Source: Ornithinimicrobium cerasi | GTDB lineage: Bacteria > Actinomycetota > Actinomycetes > Actinomycetales > Dermatophilaceae | Assembly: GCF_003702705.1 (NCBI RefSeq) | Contig: NZ_QZMN01000007.1 | Location: forward strand, 62,001 to 126,000 | Reading direction: 5' to 3' | DNA length: 64,000 nt | In this document: in pieces, positions 1 through 8,050 of the stretch | How the letters are laid out: each line of letters starts with the position of its first letter | How positions within the stretch are numbered: the stretch's first letter is position 1 | Translations under genes and position numbers: made by a program | Notes under the pieces: model-generated | Seen by the model: the letters and a program-made list of their open reading frames with translations, nothing else | What the model was told of the DNA's origin: nothing | Databases searched by the model: none

Positions 1-159
1 CACGCGGCGCACCTGCTGGGCGTCTCCCGGGTGGCGGTGTGGCAGCGCGCGGCCCGCGAGGGTTGGCGGCGCACGGGGACACGCCGTGAGGTGCGGTACC
101 ACCGGGAGGACGTGCTGGGTGCTACCGTGTCAGCCATGCAGGGGACAGGTGTCTCCTGA
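1..159 (+). CDS. Helix-turn-helix DNA-binding protein, C-terminal part
   Basis: The frame is open from the window edge and ends with TGA at 157-159, leaving 52 residues. The visible part begins with AAHLLGVSRVAVWQRA, a recognisable helix-turn-helix, followed by a basic stretch and a short beta-wing-like segment ending in REDVL. This resembles the small DNA-binding domain of excisionases, MerR-type regulators or Nu1-like terminase small subunits. It lies directly upstream of the terminase genes but is separated from them by a strong terminator, so it probably belongs to the preceding (early or regulatory) transcript. The N-terminus is outside the window, and the exact role cannot be decided. 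Confidence 0.6.
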   Translation, partial: HAAHLLGVSRVAVWQRAAREGWRRTGTRREVRYHREDVLGATVSAMQGTGVS

Positions 160-162
160 CCC

Positions 163-198
163 AGCCCCGACCGCGTGAGCGTCGGGGCTCCTTCTTTC
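163..198 (+). terminator. Intrinsic terminator after the HTH gene
   Basis: A perfect 9-bp stem (163-171 with 181-189) with a 9-nt loop is followed by a T-rich run (CCTTCTTT). It sits 4 bases after the stop codon of the HTH gene and separates it from the late operon. The next 150 bases up to the terminase small subunit presumably hold the late promoter, but I see no convincing -35/-10 pair there. Confidence 0.8.
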
Positions 199-351
199 CC
201 CCCCCGGATCTGCCCGCCGGTGCCGCCCGAGGCGTCACCCCCTGCCGCGCGAACCGGGATTGGACGCCCGCTGCATCGTGCGGACACCGACCCGGAGCCG
301 AGCACCGGCGGGCACAACCCCCCCACCCACCCACGCGAGGCGGTGAGGACG

Positions 352-864
352 ATGGCCGCTCCCCGCCGCTGGACCCCCGCCGACGACGACACCCTGCGCG
401 CCCTGCACGCCCAGGGCAGGACCCTGCACGCCATCGCCGGCGAGATGGGCCGTGGCAAGGCCACGATCTCCGCCAAGGCCGCCGAGATGGACCCGCCGCT
501 GTCGTGGGCGCGCGACCAGGTCGCCAACGCCACCCAGGCGAAGGTGGTCGACGCCAAGGCCCGCCGCGCCGACGTCAAGCTGCGCCTCCTGTCCCGCGCC
601 GAGCACCTCCTGTCCCGCCTCGAGGCGACCGAGTTCACCACCCTCGTCCCCGACGGCCCCGGCGTCCAGGCGTCGAAGACGCTGCCGTTCGTGCCGCCCG
701 ACGACGAGAAGGCACTCTCCGGTGCGCTCGCGTCCTACCTCGCCTCCTACGACCGCCTCGAGAAGCTCGACGGCGACAACGGGGTGGCCGACGCCGTCGG
801 GATGCTCGACAAGATCGCCGACGCGATCAAGGCCGCCGCCGCGACCATGCCCGACCCGGCATGA
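352..864 (+). CDS. Terminase small subunit (probable)
   Basis: This 170-residue protein should recognise phage DNA and load the packaging motor. The N-terminal 40 residues (RRWTPADDDTLRALHAQGRT) form a Myb/SANT-like or homeodomain-like helix-turn-helix with the second helix around ATISAKAAEM. The rest is helical and basic, then acidic, as in other actinophage small terminases. I chose the ATG at 352 because it follows GTGAGGAC and removes an implausible proline-rich extension. Its stop overlaps the large-subunit start (ATGA at 861). Identification rests mainly on position and HTH content, since small terminases are poorly conserved. Confidence 0.75.
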   Translation: MAAPRRWTPADDDTLRALHAQGRTLHAIAGEMGRGKATISAKAAEMDPPLSWARDQVANATQAKVVDAKARRADVKLRLLSRAEHLLSRLEATEFTTLVPDGPGVQASKTLPFVPPDDEKALSGALASYLASYDRLEKLDGDNGVADAVGMLDKIADAIKAAAATMPDPA

Positions 865-2183
865 CCGCCCTCGTCACCGCCACCGCGGTCCTGTCGGCCG
901 TCCTGGCCGGCCTGTCCCCCAAGCAGGTCTGGTCGATCGCCCGGGCCGTCGCCCGGGTCAATCTCTGGACGGGCAGCATCCGCTCCGGCAAGACCATCGC
1001 GTCCCTGCTCGCCTGGCTCATCTTCGTCTCCCACGCCCCCCGCGGCGGCGAGCTCGTCGTCGTCGGCCGCACCCGCGAGTCCATCGCCCGCAACGTCTTC
1101 GGACCCCTCACCGACCCGACCCTCTTCGGGGTCCTGTCCCGGCAGGTGTCCTACACCGCCGGCGCCCCCACCGGGAAGATCCTGGGCCGCACCGTGCACG
1201 TCCTGGGCGCCTCCGACACCCGCGCCGAGATGGTCCTGCGAGGCCTCACCGTCGCCGGGGCCTACGTCGACGAGGCCACACTCGTCTCCGAGGCGTTCTG
1301 GACCCAGCTCCTGGGCCGCATGTCCGTCCCCGGGGCCCGGCTGTTCGCCACCACGAACCCCGACGGGCCTGCGCACTGGCTGAAGCGGCAGGTGGTCGAC
1401 CGCGCGACCGAGCTCGGCTACCAGGTGTTCCGGTTCCGCCTGGCGGACAACGCCCACCTGGCCGCCGAGTACGTCGCCCAGATCAGTCGCGAGTTCGTCG
1501 GGCTGTGGTACCGCCGGTTCATCCTCGGCGAGTGGGTGCAGGCCGAGGGTGCCGTCTACGACACCTGGGACCCGGCCCGGCACGTCGTCACCGTCGACCA
1601 GCTCCCCGTCATGGACCAGGTCCTGCTCGCCGGCGTCGACTACGGCGACGTCCACCCCACCCGCGGCTACCTGCTGGGCCTGGGCCCGGACCCCGTCAAC
1701 GGCGGCTACCGGCTCTACGTCCTGTCCGAGTGGGCGCCCGGGCGCATGACCATCGGCCAGCACTCCACCGACCTGCGCCGCTGGCTCGCCGAGCAGCCGC
1801 AGGCGTGGCGGGACCCGGCCTGGGTCGCCGTCGACAGCGCGGCCGCGTCCTTCAAGCACCAGCTCTTCCACGACGGCATGACGAACGTGCGCAACGCCCA
1901 CAAGAACGTCCTGGCCGGGATCCGCACCGTCTCCGCAGCCCTGGCCGTGGACAAGCTGGTCGTGGCCGACACGTGCACCCACCTGATCGAGCGTCTGCCC
2001 GGGTACGTGTGGAGTGACAAGGCGGCGGCGCGTGGGGTGACGGAGCCGGTGAAGGCGGCTGACGACGAGGTCGACGCGCTTAGGTACTGCGTATACACCT
2101 CTCGCCATGACTGGCGTGACCTGATCCCGTTGACGCCGGCCGACGACGCCGACCAGGACACCGAGGACGGCGCGGCAGCCTGA
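861..2183 (+). CDS. Terminase large subunit
   Basis: This is a 440-residue packaging ATPase and nuclease that drives DNA into the prohead. Walker A is GSIRSGKT at residues 38-45. The Walker B and catalytic pair is AYVDEA (D137, E138), and the coupling segment TTNPDGPAH follows. The RNase H-like nuclease domain shows GVDYGD (D260, D263), VAVDSAAA and a final DDEVDALRY (about 401-409), giving the acidic metal-binding set. Length and motif order match PBSX/Terminase_3-6 type large subunits. The start codon overlaps the small-subunit stop, so the two are translationally coupled. Confidence 0.93.
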   Translation: MTALVTATAVLSAVLAGLSPKQVWSIARAVARVNLWTGSIRSGKTIASLLAWLIFVSHAPRGGELVVVGRTRESIARNVFGPLTDPTLFGVLSRQVSYTAGAPTGKILGRTVHVLGASDTRAEMVLRGLTVAGAYVDEATLVSEAFWTQLLGRMSVPGARLFATTNPDGPAHWLKRQVVDRATELGYQVFRFRLADNAHLAAEYVAQISREFVGLWYRRFILGEWVQAEGAVYDTWDPARHVVTVDQLPVMDQVLLAGVDYGDVHPTRGYLLGLGPDPVNGGYRLYVLSEWAPGRMTIGQHSTDLRRWLAEQPQAWRDPAWVAVDSAAASFKHQLFHDGMTNVRNAHKNVLAGIRTVSAALAVDKLVVADTCTHLIERLPGYVWSDKAAARGVTEPVKAADDEVDALRYCVYTSRHDWRDLIPLTPADDADQDTEDGAAA

Positions 2184-2220
2184 CGGGGGCAGTCCTGACG
2201 TGCGAGAATGGACGGAAGGA

Positions 2221-2249
2221 CCCCCGCGAGTGCGTCAACACTCCGGGGG
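2221..2249 (+). other. Bulged stem-loop in the HNH gene leader
   Basis: Bases 2221-2226 pair with 2244-2249 and 2228-2232 with 2239-2243, leaving one bulged C (2227) and a six-base loop (CGTCAA). It sits between the terminase stop and the HNH start (2277) and carries no T-run, so it is not an obvious terminator. It could be a translational control hairpin or processing site for the endonuclease mRNA. That function is inference. Confidence 0.55.
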
Positions 2250-2276
2250 CGTGGCCAACCTGGATGAGAGGCTGAC

Positions 2277-2741
2277 ATGGCCCAGCGTAGTACGTGGCTC
2301 GACCGTCTGAACGCCAAGACGCGCATCGACCCCCCTCCTGCCCACGCACCCCGTCTCGGTGAGTGCTGGACCTACACCGGCTCGTCCGTCCCTGGCGGGT
2401 ACGGCACGTTCTGGAAGGACGAGGCCAAGGGTTACGTCCACCGGATCGCCTACACCGAGTTCGTCGGTCCCATCCCTGCCGGGCTGACGATCGACCACCT
2501 GTGCCGCAACCGTGCGTGCTGGCGGCCGACGCACCTGGAGGCGGTGACGCAGCGGGTGAACAACCTGCGCGCGCCGACGTCGCGGGCGACGTTGAAGGCG
2601 GCGCAGACCGAGTGCGTCAACGGGCACGAGTTCGACGCGGCCAACACCTACGTCGCGCCGAACGGCACCCGCAAGTGCCGGGCGTGCCGGGCGGCGACCA
2701 AGGCACGCGCCTACGCGCGCAAGACCGGGAAGGCAGCATGA
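2277..2741 (+). CDS. HNH endonuclease
   Basis: This 154-residue protein carries an HNH nuclease core: H at the start of the beta-beta-alpha unit (YVHRIAYTEF), D73-H74 in TIDHLCRN, and a closing WRPTHLEAV (H86) with two structural cysteines (C76, C81). The C-terminal 50 residues hold a second Cys pair (CVNGHEF and CRACR) that looks like a small zinc-binding DNA-contact module, which is common in actinophage HNH proteins. Position between terminase and portal fits either a packaging-associated HNH nuclease or a free-standing homing endonuclease. The small separate intergenic leader and its hairpin favour an inserted gene. The expected asparagine before the last motif is replaced by arginine (WRP), so activity should be tested rather than assumed. 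Confidence 0.85.
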   Translation: MAQRSTWLDRLNAKTRIDPPPAHAPRLGECWTYTGSSVPGGYGTFWKDEAKGYVHRIAYTEFVGPIPAGLTIDHLCRNRACWRPTHLEAVTQRVNNLRAPTSRATLKAAQTECVNGHEFDAANTYVAPNGTRKCRACRAATKARAYARKTGKAA

Positions 2742-3103
2742 GATTCCCCTTCATCACCCGAGCCCGAGCAGAGCGTGCGTTCGACCGCGCCCGGGATGCC
2801 GTCGCGGCGGCCGATGACAAGTTGCAGCGCCAGGAGAAGACGCTCGGCAACGTGCGTGGCCTCGTCCGTGAGATGCACGAGCAGCACAAGCCATACCCCG
2901 GCCAATGGGCAGACATCGGCAACGGCGGCTCAGGCAGCGAGTGGTGGTGCACGTCTTGCCGCACCCACTGGCCGTGCAAGCCGTGGCGCGAACTGCGACG
3001 GCTCTACCTGGCGACCTACGGCCCGGATAAGCCCGAGCCGCTGCCGGAGATGGAGATCACCGTGCGCCCCAAGCGCGTCCCGAACATCCCGCTCGTTGCG
3101 TGA
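2738..3103 (+). CDS. Hypothetical phage protein with coiled coil
   Basis: This is a 121-residue protein of unknown function. Residues 8-48 are strongly helical with heptad-like spacing (RAERAFDRARDAVAAADDKL and onward), followed by a Cys-containing centre (WWCTSCRTHWPCKPW) and a proline-rich tail. The ATG at 2738 overlaps the HNH stop (ATGA), and its own stop overlaps a GTG for the next small gene, so it is part of a tightly coupled run. Three closely spaced cysteines could bind zinc. No family is recognised. Confidence 0.7.
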   Translation: MRFPFITRARAERAFDRARDAVAAADDKLQRQEKTLGNVRGLVREMHEQHKPYPGQWADIGNGGSGSEWWCTSCRTHWPCKPWRELRRLYLATYGPDKPEPLPEMEITVRPKRVPNIPLVA

Positions 3104-3216
3104 CCGACCCGTGGCGGTGCGCCACCTGCACCACCGCCTACCCCGTCCCCTCGCTGGCCCGCCGTTGCGAGGCCAAGCACCGAGCACAGGAGGAGGACCA
3201 CCGTGCCGCTTCCTGA
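3100..3216 (+). CDS. Small zinc-finger-like protein (38 aa)
   Basis: A GTG overlapping the previous stop (GTGA) opens a 38-residue frame that runs 14 bases into the portal gene. It encodes a C-x2-C pair (WRCATC) and a later Cys/His (RRCEAKH), the pattern of a minimal zinc knuckle. Tiny Cys-rich proteins of this kind are common between terminase and portal in actinophages. Support comes from start-stop coupling and the metal-ligand pattern only; the frame is too short for statistics. Confidence 0.5.
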   Translation: MTDPWRCATCTTAYPVPSLARRCEAKHRAQEEDHRAAS

Positions 3217-4732
3217 CCGTGGGACCGCCTGGCCGCCGAAGGGCCACGAGGACCAGTTCGCCGCGATGGCCCGCTGGGACGCTTGGTACGTCGGCACCCC
3301 CGACGGCCTCAACCGCGCCTACACCAGCACCACCCGCACCCGCCCAGCCCAGCACTCCGGCGGCGTCGTCGGCGCTGTGGCCAGGTGGTTCTGGGGAAAG
3401 CCCGCCATCAACGGCCGGCGCCCCGCCCAGCTGCACGTGCCGTTGGCCGCGGACCTCGCACAGGCGTCCTCCGACCTGCTGTACGCCGACCCGCCCACCG
3501 TCACCAGCGACGACGAGACGACGGCGGCCGCGCTGCAGGACATCATCGACGACACCGCCATCCAGGTCCTCGCCGAGGGCGCGGAGATCGGCGCGGCGCT
3601 GGGCGGCCGATACCACCGGGTGACCTGGGACCGCGAGCTCTCGCCGCGCCCGTTCATCTCCACCGTCCACTACGACGCCGCGCTGCCGGAGTTCCGCTTC
3701 GGCCGCCTCGTCGCAGCCACGTTCTGGACGGTCGTGCACCGCGACAACCAGCTCGTCGTGCGCCACCTCGAGCGGCACGAGCTGGCCGGCGGGGACGGGA
3801 TCGTCCTGCACGGCCTCTACCAGGGCTCTGCGACCGACCTGGGCCGCCCCGTCCCGCTGACCGACCACGCCTCGACGGCGCACCTGGCCACGCAGGTCGG
3901 TGCGGACGGTGCGCTCCTGGAGGGCCGCACGCCTGGCCTGTCCGTGGTGCACGTGCCGAACATGACACCGAACCGGGCATGGCGGACCGACCCGGTGGGG
4001 CAGTACCTGGGCCGGTCTGACTTCGACGGCGTCGAGGGCCTCATGGACGCCCTGGACGAGACCTACACGTCGTGGATGCGTGACGTGCGCCTGGCCAAGG
4101 CTCGACTCATCGTGCCGCAGGCGTACCTCAAGACCCAGGGGCCTGGCCGGGGGTCGCACTTCGACCTGGACGACGAGATCGTGACGCCGCTGGACATCCC
4201 GCTGCCGGAGGACGGGCAGTCGCAGATCACCCCGCAGCAGTTCGACATCCGCGTCGAGGAGCACCAGAAGACCGCGCAGGACCTCGTCGAACAGATCCTG
4301 CGTTCGGCCGGCTACTCCGCCGCCACCTTCGGCGAGGACGAGGAGGGCGCCGCGGCGACCGCGACGGAGACGATGGCCCGCAAGGGCCGCTCCCTGCTCA
4401 CCCGGGGCCGCAAGATTCGGTTGGAGCGTCCGGCCCTGCAGGATCTCTTCACGAAGATGCTGCTGACCGACCAGTCCGTCTTCAACCGGTCCGGGATCGA
4501 CCCGGGCAGTGTCACGGTCGACTTCGGCGACACCGTCCACGACTCTCCGTTGCAGCTGGCGCAGACCGTCGAGGCGCTGGAGCGGGCCAAGGCCGTGTCG
4601 GTGGAGACGAAGGTGCGCATGGTCCACCCGGACTGGGCCGATGACGAGGTCACCAGGGAGACCGACCGGGTCATGGCCGAGCACTCCATGGGGCCGGTGT
4701 CGGACCCGGCCGACCCCGCCCTGTTCGGCTAG
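3203..4732 (+). CDS. Portal protein
   Basis: This 509-residue protein would form the dodecameric ring at the capsid vertex through which DNA passes. Length, position directly after terminase and the overall sequence (aromatic N-terminus, long central helical region, acidic loop near GEDEEGAAATATETMARKGR, C-terminal clamp) match SPP1 gp6-like/actinophage portal proteins. The GTG start at 3203 is preceded by a strong AGGAGGAGGA ribosome site, which lies inside the small upstream gene. The rest of the head cassette follows in order. Confidence 0.88.
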   Translation: MPLPDRGTAWPPKGHEDQFAAMARWDAWYVGTPDGLNRAYTSTTRTRPAQHSGGVVGAVARWFWGKPAINGRRPAQLHVPLAADLAQASSDLLYADPPTVTSDDETTAAALQDIIDDTAIQVLAEGAEIGAALGGRYHRVTWDRELSPRPFISTVHYDAALPEFRFGRLVAATFWTVVHRDNQLVVRHLERHELAGGDGIVLHGLYQGSATDLGRPVPLTDHASTAHLATQVGADGALLEGRTPGLSVVHVPNMTPNRAWRTDPVGQYLGRSDFDGVEGLMDALDETYTSWMRDVRLAKARLIVPQAYLKTQGPGRGSHFDLDDEIVTPLDIPLPEDGQSQITPQQFDIRVEEHQKTAQDLVEQILRSAGYSAATFGEDEEGAAATATETMARKGRSLLTRGRKIRLERPALQDLFTKMLLTDQSVFNRSGIDPGSVTVDFGDTVHDSPLQLAQTVEALERAKAVSVETKVRMVHPDWADDEVTRETDRVMAEHSMGPVSDPADPALFG

Positions 4733-4758
4733 CCTGAGACGATGAGAGGCCCCCGGCC

Positions 4759-5862
4759 ATGCCCGTCGACCCCGGCTACGGCGAACGCCTAGCCCGCACC
4801 GTCTCCCAGCTCTACGCCGACGCCGAGCTGACCCTCCTCCGCCGCATCGCCGCCGCCCTCACCCACGGCATCGACGCCCCCACCTGGGCGGTCGAGAAGC
4901 TCGCCCAGCTCGACCTGCTCCGCGCCCGCATGGGCCAGGACGTGGGCGCCCTGTCCGAGCAGGCCGTCGGCCAGATCCGAACCGTCATCGCCGGCGCGTG
5001 GACCACCGGGCAGGCCCTGGCCGTCGCCGACCTGGACGACCTCGACCTCGACGTGCGTCTCCCCCCGGCCCGGGCGGCCGCGATCGAACGCCTCGCCGCC
5101 GAGACCATCCGTGTCGTCGCCCCCGTCGGCGCCCGGCTCCTACGGGCCAGCCTGGACGTCTACACCCAGGTGGTCGCCGAGGCGTCCTCGCAGGTGCTCC
5201 TCGGTGCCGGGACCCGCCGCGACGCCGCGCAGACCACCCTGGACCGGCTCACCTCCCACGGGATCCGGTCCTTCACGGACACGGCGGGGCGGCGGTGGAC
5301 GTCGGAGTCCTACGTCGAGATGGCCGTGCGCACCGGGGCCGGTCGTGCCGCGGTGCAGGGCCACGTCGACCAGCTGCAGGCCGTCGGGCTGGACCTGGTC
5401 ATGGTGTCGGACCACCCGCGCGAGTGCGACCTGTGCCGGCCGTGGGAGGGCAAGATCCTCTCCATCGGCGGGGCGGTGGCGGGCACGATCGAGACGCCGT
5501 CCGCGACGTCCGGGAACACGGTCAGGGTCCGGGTGGCCGCGACGCTGGACCAGGCCCGTGCGGACGGGTTTCAGCACCCGAACTGCCGTCACTCGATCTC
5601 CGCCTACGTCCCCGGGGCATCACGGCCCGCCCGGGACACCGCCGACACCCAGGACCGGTACGAGCAGGGCCAGCAGCAGCGCTACCTCGAGCGGGGCGTG
5701 CGCGCGTGGAAGACCCGCGAGGCGGCTGCGCTCACCCCGGAGGCCAAGGCGGCCGCGGCGGCCAAGGTGCGGGTGTGGCAGGCACGGTTGCGTGAGCACG
5801 TCGCCGCGCACGAGGGTCTGTCCCGGCAGCGTGCGCGCGAGCAGGTCGGTCGGGCGCGCTAG
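4759..5862 (+). CDS. MuF-like minor capsid protein
   Basis: This 367-residue head protein is encoded immediately after portal, the usual place of SPP1 gp7/Mu gpF-like proteins, which enter the prohead with portal. The diagnostic C-terminal region has HPRECDLCRPWEGKILSIGG (about 216-236) and the metal-binding-like FQHPNCRHSISAYVPG (about 272-287), as in the minor capsid 2/MuF family. The tail (residues 300-367) is Arg/Ala-rich and helical. In some phages this domain carries toxins; no extra domain is visible here. Confidence 0.82.
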   Translation: MPVDPGYGERLARTVSQLYADAELTLLRRIAAALTHGIDAPTWAVEKLAQLDLLRARMGQDVGALSEQAVGQIRTVIAGAWTTGQALAVADLDDLDLDVRLPPARAAAIERLAAETIRVVAPVGARLLRASLDVYTQVVAEASSQVLLGAGTRRDAAQTTLDRLTSHGIRSFTDTAGRRWTSESYVEMAVRTGAGRAAVQGHVDQLQAVGLDLVMVSDHPRECDLCRPWEGKILSIGGAVAGTIETPSATSGNTVRVRVAATLDQARADGFQHPNCRHSISAYVPGASRPARDTADTQDRYEQGQQQRYLERGVRAWKTREAAALTPEAKAAAAAKVRVWQARLREHVAAHEGLSRQRAREQVGRAR

Positions 5863-5999
5863 ACCCGGTCGTCGACGTCTGCGGCCTGCAGCTCGATCAG
5901 GGTCTGCAGCTGGGCGCTGATCCGCCACAGGAAGAGCACGACCGCCGGGGTGGCCGCGATGAGGATGCACGCGGCTGCGATGACGAACCACCAGACCAT
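5859..5999 (-). CDS. Small single-span membrane protein, antisense to the head operon
   Basis: A leftward ATG at 5999 opens 46 codons ending in TAG at 5859-5861, overlapping the minor capsid stop tail to tail. Residues 2-25 (MVWWFVIAAACILIAATPAV and a few more) form one strong transmembrane helix, followed by an acidic cytoplasmic tail (QLQTLIELQAADVDDRV). A GGGTAGGGTG stretch upstream could act as a ribosome site. It fills exactly the otherwise empty gap between minor capsid and scaffold genes. It may be a lysogen-expressed exclusion protein or a chance frame. Confidence 0.4.
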   Translation of the reverse strand: MVWWFVIAAACILIAATPAVVLFLWRISAQLQTLIELQAADVDDRV

Positions 6000-6051
6000 G
6001 CAGTCACCCTACCCGCCAGGCGCGGGCCATCACCATGCCCAGGAGGCAACT

Positions 6052-6804
6052 ATGCACGACGCACGCATCACCCCCGGCCTGATCGACTTCCGTTCCCCGG
6101 CCAACCCGCACGGGCTGCGCTTCTTCGAGGGTGGCGAGGGTGCACCAGCCGCCACCGGGGATGGCGCACCGGCTGGCCAGGGCGGCCAGGAGGGAGCCGC
6201 GAACGGCACCACCGGGGGCCAGGGAGCCGCAGCCACGCAGGGCAGCGCCCAGGCGGGCGCACAATCCGCCGCAGGGGAGTGGGACGGCAAGGTCGAGTCC
6301 CTCCCCGACCCGGTGCAGAAGATGATCCGCGACCTGCGCGCCGAGTCCGCCGACCGCCGCACCAAGCTCACCGCCGCCGAGCAGGCCCAGCAGGACGCCA
6401 TCCGCGCCCTCGCCAAGGCCGCCGGCATCGAGCTGCCCGGCGAGACCGCCCCCGACCCCGCCCAGCTCACCGAGCAGCTCACCGCCACCCAGGCCCAGGC
6501 CCGGCAGGCAGCCATCGAGCTCGCCGTCTTCAAGGCCGCACCCACCCACCAGGGCGACCCCAACGCCCTCCTCGACTCCCGCTCCTTCCTGGCGAAGGTC
6601 GCGGACCTGGACCCCGCCTCGGCGGAGTTCACCACCACGGTCGACGCCGCCATCAAGGACGCCGTCACCACCAACCCGAAGCTCAAGGCGGCCCCGGCGG
6701 TCGGCGCGAGCGCAGCAGACCACGCCGGCGGGTCCGGCGAGGGAAGCAACCGCACCCCCCGCCCTCTCCACGAGGCCGTCGCCAGCGCATACGGCACGGC
6801 CTAG
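6052..6804 (+). CDS. Capsid scaffolding protein
   Basis: This 250-residue protein is encoded immediately before the major capsid gene. It has a Gly/Ala/Gln-rich disordered N-terminal third (residues 25-85), a long coiled-coil region (about 90-180, with KMIRDLRAESADRR and EQLTATQAQARQ) and a short basic C-terminus. This low-complexity plus coiled-coil design is typical of scaffolds, which shape the prohead and then leave or are degraded. I chose ATG 6052 because AGGAGGCAACT precedes it; earlier in-frame ATGs lack a ribosome site. No protease gene is visible nearby. Confidence 0.8.
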   Translation: MHDARITPGLIDFRSPANPHGLRFFEGGEGAPAATGDGAPAGQGGQEGAANGTTGGQGAAATQGSAQAGAQSAAGEWDGKVESLPDPVQKMIRDLRAESADRRTKLTAAEQAQQDAIRALAKAAGIELPGETAPDPAQLTEQLTATQAQARQAAIELAVFKAAPTHQGDPNALLDSRSFLAKVADLDPASAEFTTTVDAAIKDAVTTNPKLKAAPAVGASAADHAGGSGEGSNRTPRPLHEAVASAYGTA

Positions 6805-6826
6805 AACCTGACCCCAGGAGGTCACC

Positions 6827-7777
6827 ATGCCCGTCACCCTCGCCCAGGCCCAGCAGAACGCCGCCGACGACGTCGACGTCTCCGTCATCGACGAGTTCCG
6901 CACCAACCAGATCATGGACCTGATCACCTTCGACGACGTCGTCAACCCCGTCGGCGGAGGCGGGACCCTCACCTACGGCTACCGCCGTCTCGCCACCCTC
7001 GGCACCGCCGCGTTCCGCGCGATCAACGCCGAGTACGTGCCGACCGAGGTCACCACGACCAAGCACTCCGTGGACCTCAAGCCCCTCGGTGGCGCCTTCC
7101 AGATCGACCGCGTCCTCGGCCGCGTCGGTCCCGCCGCCTCCGGCGAGGTCGCCCTGCAGATGGGCGAGAAGATCCGCGCCACCCAGGCCGAGTTCGGCTA
7201 CGCCGTCATCCACGGCGACACCAGCGCCGACGGGGACTCCTTCGACGGCCTGTCCAAGGCCCTCGCCGGGTCCACCACCGAGGTCACCACGGCCATCGAC
7301 TGGTCGGCCACGATGAACGAGGACAACTCCTTCGCCGTGCTCGACGCGCTCGACGAGGTCCTCGCCCTCCTGGACGGCCAGCCCGGCGCGATCCTGACGA
7401 ACGCCAAGGCGATCGCCAAGGTCCGTTCCGCCGCCCGCCGCACCTCGATGTACACCCGCACCCCCGGGCCGCGGGACACCTACGTCGAGTCCTACGGGCC
7501 CGCCCGTCTCATCGACGCGGGCAAGCGCGCCGGCTCCAACGCCGACGTCATCCCGGTGACCGCCGGCGTCACCGAGCTGTACGCCGTCCGGTTCGGGCTC
7601 GACGCCTTCCACGGCGTCTCGATGGCCGGCGCCCCGCTGGTGCAGACCTGGCTGCCGGACTTCACCAGGGCCGGCGCCGTGAAGACCGGCGAGGTCGAGA
7701 TGGGGCCGGTCGCGGTCGCGCTCAAGAAGACCAAGGCCGCCGCGGTCGCGCGCAACGTCCGCGTCGCCGCGGCCTGA
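6827..7777 (+). CDS. Major capsid protein
   Basis: This 316-residue protein forms the icosahedral shell (HK97 fold expected). Position after scaffold, the strong AGGAGGTCACC ribosome site, and the sequence (VSVIDEFRTNQIMDLITFDD at the N-terminus, VVNPVGGGGTLTYGYRR as the E-loop region, and a final VARNVRVAAA strand) match actinophage capsid proteins. A terminator-like hairpin follows directly, which is common after capsid genes and may set its expression relative to downstream genes. Confidence 0.9.
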   Translation: MPVTLAQAQQNAADDVDVSVIDEFRTNQIMDLITFDDVVNPVGGGGTLTYGYRRLATLGTAAFRAINAEYVPTEVTTTKHSVDLKPLGGAFQIDRVLGRVGPAASGEVALQMGEKIRATQAEFGYAVIHGDTSADGDSFDGLSKALAGSTTEVTTAIDWSATMNEDNSFAVLDALDEVLALLDGQPGAILTNAKAIAKVRSAARRTSMYTRTPGPRDTYVESYGPARLIDAGKRAGSNADVIPVTAGVTELYAVRFGLDAFHGVSMAGAPLVQTWLPDFTRAGAVKTGEVEMGPVAVALKKTKAAAVARNVRVAAA

Positions 7778-7790
7778 CCCGACCCCCAGC

Positions 7791-7825
7791 GGGCGGGGCG
7801 TGGGGTTGATCCTCGCGCCCCGCCC
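7791..7825 (+). terminator. Hairpin after the major capsid gene
   Basis: A perfect 10-bp GC stem (7791-7800 with 7816-7825) with a 15-base loop lies 13 bases after the capsid stop. There is no T-run, as is usual for actinobacterial I-shaped terminators. It probably attenuates read-through or protects the abundant capsid mRNA. Confidence 0.7.
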
Positions 7826-7846
7826 CTGACGGCCAGGAGGCCTGAC

Positions 7847-8032
7847 GTGTCCGTCCACGGCATGAACGAGCCCGGCACCTATGTCATCACGACGGACCGG
7901 GACGACGAGACCACCGTCGAGGCCGACAGCCTCGACTACAACAGCCCGGACGGGTCCCTGCAGGTGTGGAAGGACGGCGCCGTCGTGGCGTCCTTCCGCT
8001 GGTGGCAGAGCATCGTCCGCAAGTCCGACTGA
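7847..8032 (+). CDS. Small hypothetical phage protein (61 aa)
   Basis: This 61-residue acidic protein begins at GTG 7847 (AGGAGGCCTGAC upstream). It is predicted to be mostly beta strands (TYVITTD, SLQVWKDGAVVASFRWW) and lies just after the capsid gene, where decoration or small head proteins are often found. No family is recognised. ATG 7862 is an alternative start but is further from the ribosome site. Confidence 0.65.
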   Translation: MSVHGMNEPGTYVITTDRDDETTVEADSLDYNSPDGSLQVWKDGAVVASFRWWQSIVRKSD

Positions 8033-8050
8033 GCCCTAGGAGGGCACACC

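Noticed and set aside
2184-2741. Hairpin plus HNH gene as an IscB/omega-RNA-type or HEARO-like element
   Set aside because: The HNH protein is only 154 residues with no RuvC domain, and the hairpin is 29 bases; guide RNA systems need far larger components.
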